5,945 nucleotides of DNA from Dehalococcoidia bacterium (lineage in GTDB: Bacteria; Chloroflexota; Dehalococcoidia; SAR202; UBA11138), in contig JAAXHY010000023.1 in NCBI GenBank assembly GCA_012270665.1, positions 1-5,945 on the forward strand, in the 5' to 3' direction. Under the pieces are notes generated by a model, which worked only from the letters and a program-made list of their open reading frames with translations, was not told the DNA's origin and did not search any database. The translations under genes were made by a program, and so were the position numbers. Of this stretch, positions 1-5,600 are shown piece after piece. Within the stretch, counting starts at the first letter, position 1. Each line of letters starts with the position of its first letter.

Positions 1-519
1 CGCCCCGCATTCGGCTTTGCCGGTCCGCGCGCAACCGTATCCTCCATCTGGAGCGCGATCCATGAAATGCACAAACTCATCCGAGCGGACATTTCGGAGC
101 CAGGCGTCAATTCGCTCAGTCGGGGTCGCTTTCCGCTGGCCGTAGAGAACTCTGGCGAAGTCGCGCCCCATCCTGTCCACCGCGCGCTCGCGTAGCTGCC
201 TGACCTCCAAGATATAGTGCGCAGCCTCGTGAGCGACGGTGAATCGCTTCTGAGCCTCGTCGTCACTCTTTTCCAGCAGGATGCCCACACCTGCCCGATT
301 CACCACGATGCAGCCGTGCAGCGCGCGCTCGACGACTTCGCAATCTCTTCCGGTACGGGAAGCGGCGACTCGCGTCGTGAGATTGGCCACCTCTTCTATA
401 TAGACCTCGAGCGCCGACATGGCTGCGTAGCCTACATCGGCGGGAAAACCCTGTCTTCCACCCGCGCGTTTCCAGAACCAAGTCGCCAAGTACTCATCGG
501 AAGCGTCGAGTTCATCCAT
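1..519 (-). CDS. ImmA/IrrE-family zinc metallopeptidase, C-terminally cut by window edge
   Basis: The reading frame starts at ATG 519-517 and stays open for 173 codons to position 1, so the C-terminus lies outside the window. The key sequence is FTVAHEAAHYILE: a zinc-peptidase HExxH motif (H97, E98, H101), preceded by the usual hydrophobic VNRAGVGILLEKS-like strand and the 'KRFTVAHE' lead-in typical of ImmA/IrrE (COG2856, Pfam Peptidase_M78). Known members are cytoplasmic proteases that cleave repressors or act in stress responses. After the motif comes a segment with YGQR, TPTERIDAWL and FVHFMDR (about 126-154). I associate this with a long-form subfamily in which a later Glu-containing helix gives the third zinc ligand; that helix would lie off the window. 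The start overlaps the upstream gene by 8 bases, and GGGGA (531-535) sits 11 bases before it. It is the third gene of the sigma/HTH operon, so its target may be one of those two proteins (inference). Confident on family, unsure of substrate. Confidence 0.85.
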   Translation of the reverse strand, partial: MDELDASDEYLATWFWKRAGGRQGFPADVGYAAMSALEVYIEEVANLTTRVAASRTGRDCEVVERALHGCIVVNRAGVGILLEKSDDEAQKRFTVAHEAAHYILEVRQLRERAVDRMGRDFARVLYGQRKATPTERIDAWLRNVRSDEFVHFMDRAPDGGYGCARTGKAECGA

Positions 520-862
520 CCGGACCGCTTTCCCCGTCTTCCGCGTCGCGATCCCTCGCCGCTATCAGCATAGACTCGTCAGACGCTATCTGGGCGTACC
601 GCACAATGTTCATCAGACTGTCCGCGCGTACCTGAAACCTCTCCGCGACCATCTCTACGTCCATCTGAAAGTGGGGCGGCTCCGCCCGCGGAGCGCGGCA
701 GAGCGATATCAAGCTGACAACCTCCGGCAAACAGCCTAGTTCCTCGCTTACTTCTGCCATACTCATACCCTTCTTCTCCGAGTAGCGCGCCAGGTGCCAG
801 CCCAGATAGAAATCGTCCCTAGACGCGAGGGACGAAATCTTCAGCAACATCTCGCTATTCAT
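512..862 (-). CDS. Small helix-turn-helix-like protein of the sigma/peptidase operon
   Basis: A complete 116-residue acidic protein with no signal peptide or membrane segment. Residues 19-57 (starting YLGWHLARYSEKKGMS, then AEVSEELGC..EVVSLISLCRAP) look like a bundle of short helices with an HTH pattern. The stretch GMSMAEVSEELGC resembles an XRE-type second helix and turn. A second helical segment (about 66-96, FQMDVEMVAERFQVRADSLM) follows, and the tail (101-116) is charged, Gly/Asp-rich and probably disordered. I recall similar short proteins, with the LARY...LGC...LCR pattern, beside sigma factors and ImmA-type peptidases, but I cannot name a family. ATG 862 overlaps the sigma gene stop as ATGA, and GGGGA (873-877) lies 10 bases upstream. 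Its 3' end overlaps the peptidase gene by 8 bases. From position it could be a DNA-binding partner, an anti-sigma-like protein, or the peptidase substrate (inference). Confidence 0.75.
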   Translation of the reverse strand: MNSEMLLKISSLASRDDFYLGWHLARYSEKKGMSMAEVSEELGCLPEVVSLISLCRAPRAEPPHFQMDVEMVAERFQVRADSLMNIVRYAQIASDESMLIAARDRDAEDGESGPDG

Positions 863-1494
863 CTCAAATCTATCCCCATGCGCTGAATGCGCTTCTTGAT
901 CCGGTCCTTCACGCGCTTCACCTCTCTCGCCCGTTCAACCGGGGGCAGGCGCCCTATATTCATTACTTCGGCGGCAGCCCGGGTGCTACGTTCCCCCTCC
1001 AACATCAGCGAGAACACATCGCGTTCCACCGATGTCATTCCCCGCTTCAGGTCTTCGATGAGACGATGACCGTCCAAATCCTCCGCCACCTTCTCAGATA
1101 TATCATTCCCGTCAGACTGGCCGAATTCGACGCTATCGAGCGAAACCCTACCCTTCGCGTGCCGGGATTCTTTCCTGAGAAGGTTCTGCATATCCCGTCT
1201 GGCTGCGAGTCTCAGGTACGTCATGAGACCGCTCTTGTCGGGGTCATATTTACCCGGATTCTTGAAATAGTCGGTTAGCGTTTCGAACACCGCGAAGAGA
1301 TATATATCGGGATCTACGCTAGGCGCCAGATTCGGGAACCGCATCCGAAGGTGCTTCTCCAAATCAGGAGTGACAATCCCGAATATCTCCTCCGTCACAG
1401 TCGGATCGTCCGACAACAGCCTATCGTGGAGTTCGAGCAACTCCACTTGGCGTTCTGACACAGAGTTCGTGTTGCTAATCGGACATACCACCAT
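859..1494 (-). CDS. RNA polymerase sigma-70-family (ECF-like) sigma factor
   Basis: A complete 211-residue protein. Region 2 spans roughly 40-112: DPDIYLFAVFETLTDYFKNP (61-80) matches the core-binding 2.1/2.2 helices. GLMTYLRLAARRDMQNLLRKE (89-109) matches region 2.3/2.4, the -10 recognition helix with the usual 'WL..iA.N...d.lR' pattern, here YL.LAAR. Region 4 spans about 147-206: LKRGMTSVERDVFSLMLEGERS is the first part of the HTH, and a basic C-terminal helix (REVKRVKDRIKKRIQRM) would contact the -35 element. An unusually long turn (GRLPPVERAREV, 181-192) lies inside the region 4 HTH. There is no region 1.1 or 3, consistent with an ECF-like layout. The only ATG after the upstream in-frame stop (1540-1542) is 1494. 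Its upstream sequence has just GGAAG 12 bases away, a weak ribosome binding site. It is the first gene of the three-gene overlapping unit and could autoregulate it (inference). Family confidence is high; the regulon is unknown. Confidence 0.85.
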   Translation of the reverse strand: MVVCPISNTNSVSERQVELLELHDRLLSDDPTVTEEIFGIVTPDLEKHLRMRFPNLAPSVDPDIYLFAVFETLTDYFKNPGKYDPDKSGLMTYLRLAARRDMQNLLRKESRHAKGRVSLDSVEFGQSDGNDISEKVAEDLDGHRLIEDLKRGMTSVERDVFSLMLEGERSTRAAAEVMNIGRLPPVERAREVKRVKDRIKKRIQRMGIDLR

Positions 1495-1533
1495 AGGAAA
1501 AGGATACTTCCAGAGGATACAGCCATCACATAG

Positions 1534-1562
1534 AAATATCTATTGGGGCAGGGCCTGTGCAA
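1534..1562 (-). promoter_or_regulatory. Weak candidate promoter of the sigma operon
   Basis: On the minus strand TTGCAC (1562-1557) and ATATTT (1539-1534) are spaced by 17 bases, about 40 bases upstream of the sigma gene start. Both hexamers are poor matches to the housekeeping consensus. An ECF-type promoter recognised by the encoded sigma factor itself is an equal possibility that cannot be recognised by eye. Confidence 0.15.
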
Positions 1563-1599
1563 GATTGGCATTATTGAGATTTCGTCAGCAACTACACAC

Positions 1600-1652
1600 T
1601 GGATTGCCGAGCGGCGAGCCCTTTGGGGTTCCCGCTTTCGCGGGAATGACGA
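1600..1652. repeat. REP-like palindromic intergenic repeat
   Basis: The core is the perfect inverted repeat TTCCCGC (1629-1635), loop TTTC (1636-1639), GCGGGAA (1640-1646), followed by TGACG. This CCCGCTTTCGCGGGAATGACG core is a widespread dispersed extragenic palindrome in many bacterial genomes. It is known for spurious peptides such as SFPRKRE or VIPAKAG. The usual lead-in CACTGGATT is also present (1597-1605), but here it is separated from the core by about 23 extra bases containing GCCGAGCGGC, a second small palindrome (GCCG-AG-CGGC). It probably forms a hairpin in RNA or DNA and could act as an mRNA-stabilising or weak terminating element between the divergent units. Copy number elsewhere in the genome cannot be judged from this window. 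Confidence 0.7.
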
Positions 1653-1702
1653 TACGTGGCTATGAATCGCGGAATCGAAACTTTGCACAAGCGCTGGCGA
1701 GC

Positions 1703-1732
1703 TTGCAACACAGCGCCTATATCCACTATTCT
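1703..1732 (+). promoter_or_regulatory. Weak candidate promoter of the giant glycosyltransferase gene
   Basis: TTGCAA (1703-1708) and TATTCT (1727-1732) are separated by 18 bases, each matching 4 of 6 positions of the sigma-70 consensus. This would give a leader of roughly 110 bases. A second candidate nearer the gene is TTGGCG (1801-1806) with CATACT (1824-1829), spaced by 17 bases. That one would start transcription only about 15 bases before the ATG. Neither is strong. Confidence 0.18.
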
Positions 1733-1850
1733 CCGTATTCCAATAGCAAACTGGACATGACACGCATCAATCCGCCATTTCGCGAGAATCCGACCTTCGT
1801 TTGGCGCTCGATGATAGTCTGACCATACTCCCTATATCCGTCGACATTCC

Positions 1851-2630
1851 ATGCCTCCCATAGCCGCCGTAGTCGCTACTCACAACCGCCCCGTTCTCCT
1901 TGCCAACCGGTCCCTCAGATCGGTCGCGCTCCAGACACGCCCACCGGACATCCTGGTCGTCGCAGACGATTCGGGCCCGAAGGCGAGACGCGCCAACGAG
2001 GAGATAGTAGCGGACTTCAGGGCCGGGAGCGCGAGGACCATTTATCTTGAGAACCACCGGACACCGGGCGCCGCTGGCGCATGGAACACCGCGCTCTCCG
2101 AGATCCAGAACATAGCTCCCACCGCATATGTCGCTATCCTCGATGACGATGACTCATGGGACCCGGACTACCTCCGGTTATGCGAACAGAAAGCGTCCGA
2201 ACTCAGTCTCGACATGGTCGTTGCCGGCATCATTCGACACGAGTCTCAGCAAGCCGCCGGACGCCCCCAGTCGCTCCCCGAACGTCTGGACGTGGGGGAA
2301 CTGCTCATCCGAAATCCGCACATACAGGGTTCGAACCTCTACGTTCGGCTCAGAAAGCTACTGGAAGCCGGGGGATTCGACGAATCGCTCCTGAGCGCGA
2401 CTGACCGCGACCTCTGCATCAGACTCGCAGATCTCGGTTCCGTCAGGTTCGGCGCTGTACGGGGACACCTAGTACACCACTACGCAGAGAACGAACGCCA
2501 GAGGCTCTCGACACGCGGCGGAGATGCGAAGTGCGCCGGACTGAGGCGCTTCTTTCTGAAATACCGGGGCCGCATGTCCGGCGAGCAAAAGGACGCATTC
2601 CTCCGGCGCAGTCGCGAATTGTTCGACTGT
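1851..2630 (+). other. Domain: GT-A family-2-like glycosyltransferase (residues 1-260)
   Basis: It has the full set of GT2 landmarks: VVATHNRP at 7-14, the nucleotide-binding Asp pair in VVADDSGP (D39, D40), and the N.R.PGAAGAWN element (68-79). The metal-binding DXD region is ILDDDDSW (D98-D101), followed by GSNLYVR (160-166), GGFDE (174-178) and the catalytic-base motif TDRDL (184-188, the family's ED or xED position). All key residues are present, so it should be an active inverting transferase using a nucleotide-sugar. Sugar specificity cannot be told. Confidence 0.88.
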
Positions 2631-5600
2631 GAACCGGATGCTCCTATACAGATACCTCCGATACCTCCACCGAACAGGCCGTCCCCTAAAACAGTCGGGG
2701 ACAATGAACACCTGTATCTGGTGGTCGGCGCCATAACGTCGCCGGACACTGGCAGGATATCCAATCTCATGGACTCGCTAATGCGCAGAATCAACTGCCG
2801 CGATGATGTGACGCTGAAGGTAGTCCTGCTGGAGAACGGGACAAGCGATCCGGTATCTAGGAGAGAGCTCAGAGACGCCATAGACAGATTCTCCAGGCAG
2901 GGAATGGACATCGCTCTGAAGACGCTGGAACAACAGGCGTCGGATGTGAGGGCGGGCACATTCTCCGTCACCCCGGAGCATATGTCCGGACGCAAGAGCA
3001 TAGCCCTGAGCCGTACCATTCTGCAGCGCTACCTGTTTCTGGAAGCAAAGCCCCATCTGGGCGCCGTCGTATGGATACTGGATGACGACGTGATACTGGA
3101 CGGCCTCTTCGCAGGGCCGGCCGGTCCAGTCGTGATACAGGACATAGACTACGTATCTGAAATCAAGGCGCTTAAGAAGACGGGAGTCTGCGTCGTCCTC
3201 TGCGAGGTCACAGGGGATCCGCCCCTGCCTTTCCTGAGTTGCATGCGTACTCAAATGGTCGACCTCTACCATAACCTCCATCAACTCGCGGGCCTCCAGC
3301 CGACGGAGATATATCCTGACTTGCTGGACGAGAACCAGTTCATCCGACTGAACAGCCGCGACTACTACTATGACCTATCGCGAGTCGAAACGGACCACCT
3401 GGAGTCCCCATTCTGGTACGAGCCGAAGACTCGGAATATGAGCGTAGAGAATGTGTTCGACGAAATGCTTTCGCGGCTGCCCGAGATACTCGGTGGACGC
3501 CAGGTATTCAGGCCCCTTGCGCTGACTGGCGCGCATGACCCCTCGTCCAGGATGGCTCCCTCCATAAACAGGGGGCCGAGCACACTGGTGTTCGACCTGC
3601 AGGCGCTCAGGGAGTTCCCCAACTCTGTCCCGGAGATAGATGATTCGGACATAAGGCGAAGCGACATGGTCTGGAGCCTCCTCAACAGGTTCGTGGGAGG
3701 CTGCCAGATGGTCCGGGTTCCACTGCCGGTTCGACAGGACCGGGGAGGTTCTCCCAGCGACCGTCCCGATTTCGGAATTCTGGCACAGGACATACGCGGC
3801 TACGCGCTCTATTCGGCGATGCACGATGTATTCCTGCACAGGGCGCAGGCGCGACAGCGCCAGGGCAAGGAGCCGTACGGACGCAGCATTATGCACTTCG
3901 GTGAGGATGAAATCGAGCGTGCCGTCGCACTCTATGCCAAGTACATCCGGGAGAGAACACGGGCATTCGAGTTGAGCTTTCTCAGGGTCGTCGGAATCGT
4001 CTCAGCGCTGAAACCGTTCTACGAACCCGACTCCGCCGCCGGAACGCCATCTCCTTGGTGGCTTCACTCGAGTGAACACCGGGCGGTCGTCGACAAATTG
4101 AGGAATTTCGTCGATTCGGTGAAATCTATCTACAGCCCGGAGAATTTCGAGCGATTCAGGGAGAACGTCTCTAAGGTAGATGTCAGCCCAATCAAGGCAT
4201 ATCTCGGAAGCCTGCCGGACACCGTCGCGCGCCACCGCTCGAATACGTCGCTTCCCGGGGAGGAGCTGCGGAATACAGCGACCGAATACGTCCAGACCGA
4301 GTTTGGCGCTGTTCCACTTCGATGCCTGGGAATAGGGGAAGAGGGCGTGATACTTACCGATGAGAAGAGCGTTTACAAGTACTTCCACTACTGGAAGGCG
4401 CGCGACAGGAAGCAGCGAATCGCCTTCCTGCAGTCCCTCGTCGGCAAACTATCCGGCTGTGTATCTCTCCCGGACGTTCAGGAGGTGCGCGTACATGGCG
4501 ACCATGTAGTCGCAGTCTATCCCTACGAGGACGGGACTCGGTATGATGGAGGCCATCTCGATGGGCTACTGACTCTCCTGCGTGAGTGCAGGGAGGCCGG
4601 AATCGCCTGCCGAAACATCCACCCTGACAATCTCCTCGTAACGCGGTCAGGGGTGAAACTGATCGACTTCGGCTCGGACATTGTTCCGTTGGACGACTAC
4701 GAGTTCGAGCAGATGTGCCGGCGGGCTTTTCTCACACATCGCTTCCACTTCCGTTCAGACCTCAAGCGACTCATGAGCAGGGCGCTGACGGACGAGGACT
4801 TGCCCGAGCTCACAGACATGAACCACTTCAGGAGGGCGCTCGATCCACGGGGGTTCGACGAGCTGTTCCATATTCCGATGGCACGGATCGTGATCGCTGA
4901 GCGACCTGACTCCGTCCTGGATTACGGCTGCGGCGACGGCCGTCTGACGGAGATGCTATGTCGAGAGGATGTCCATGCCACAGGCTATGATCCCGACCAG
5001 GAGATCATAGCAAAGCGCCTGAAGCATGGGAGCCCTGCGAGATACGGAGGGATCGAGTTACTTGACGAGCTAAGAGCGAACTCCGTCGTGTTCGACTCCG
5101 TGGTCTGCAACAGGGTGCTCTGCACTATCTCCGACCCCGATGAGATCGATACCGTCCTTCGCGACCTGCGCCGTTTGGTCGCCGACTCCGGTACGGTCTT
5201 TGTGGCAGTTTGCAACCCGTTCCACATAATGACTGAGGCGACGGAACTGGCAGAGAAGCAACTACCACAAGACAGTGAATACCGGGACACATTCTCATAT
5301 ACGAAGACCGTGACCGACACCGGAAACATGCGGACCGATGTTCACCGGAGCTTAGCAGCCTACAGGCGAGCATTCTCAAGCGCGGGATTGCGTATCGCTG
5401 AAGTTCTGGAACTCGACGGCGCCGATACTGTCAGATTAAGGCCTGCGTCGGACCACCTCGTATTCAGACTCAGGCCCATGCCGGATCGAAGCCCAAGGGT
5501 CTCACTATTGATCAAGACCTGTCTGATGGAGTGGCGCGCTATCGAGCGTCTGGTTCGCCACCAGGTGGGGCAGCTGGAGGAGCCAGTAGAATTCGTGGAA

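Larger units (their letters stand above)
1495..1850. other. Divergent intergenic region
   Basis: This 356-base stretch separates the leftward sigma operon from the rightward giant gene, so promoters for both must lie in it or close to it. It contains a REP-like palindrome (1629-1646), inverted TGTGCAA/TTGCACA heptamers at 1556-1562 and 1683-1689, and a small stem (GCGCTG/CAGCGC, 1691-1716). I see no credible gene: open frames crossing it on both strands lack family features. One of them yields the peptide SSFPRKREP, which is the usual false translation of this class of repeat. Promoter-like hexamers are weak on both strands. Confidence 0.8.

Noticed and set aside
263..481. Minus-strand open frame of 72 codons in the peptidase region
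   Set aside because: A different frame from the peptidase; Arg-rich with no recognisable feature. The peptidase frame from 519 accounts for the region.
217..573. Plus-strand open frame of 118 codons
   Set aside because: Antisense to the HEAAH-containing peptidase gene, which has clear family motifs and start overlap with its operon.
1691..1716. GCGCTG/CAGCGC stem with a 14-base loop as a terminator
   Set aside because: Only six base pairs, a long loop and no following T-run; both flanking genes read away from it.
1395..1822. Open frames on both strands across the intergenic region (plus 1370-1822, minus 1395-1763)
   Set aside because: They cross the sigma gene and a REP-like repeat, give the well-known false peptide SSFPRKREP, and show no domain features.
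2156..2404. Plus-strand frames 2128-2394 and 2156-2404 inside the first glycosyltransferase domain
   Set aside because: Out-of-frame shadows of the giant gene; Ser/Arg/Thr-rich without motifs.
2469..3896. Several long minus-strand open frames (2480-3019, 2778-3284, 3368-3793, 3375-3896)
   Set aside because: They lie opposite an uninterrupted, motif-rich plus-strand coding frame and overlap one another; their compositions are Arg/Ser-rich in the manner of antisense shadows of GC-rich genes.
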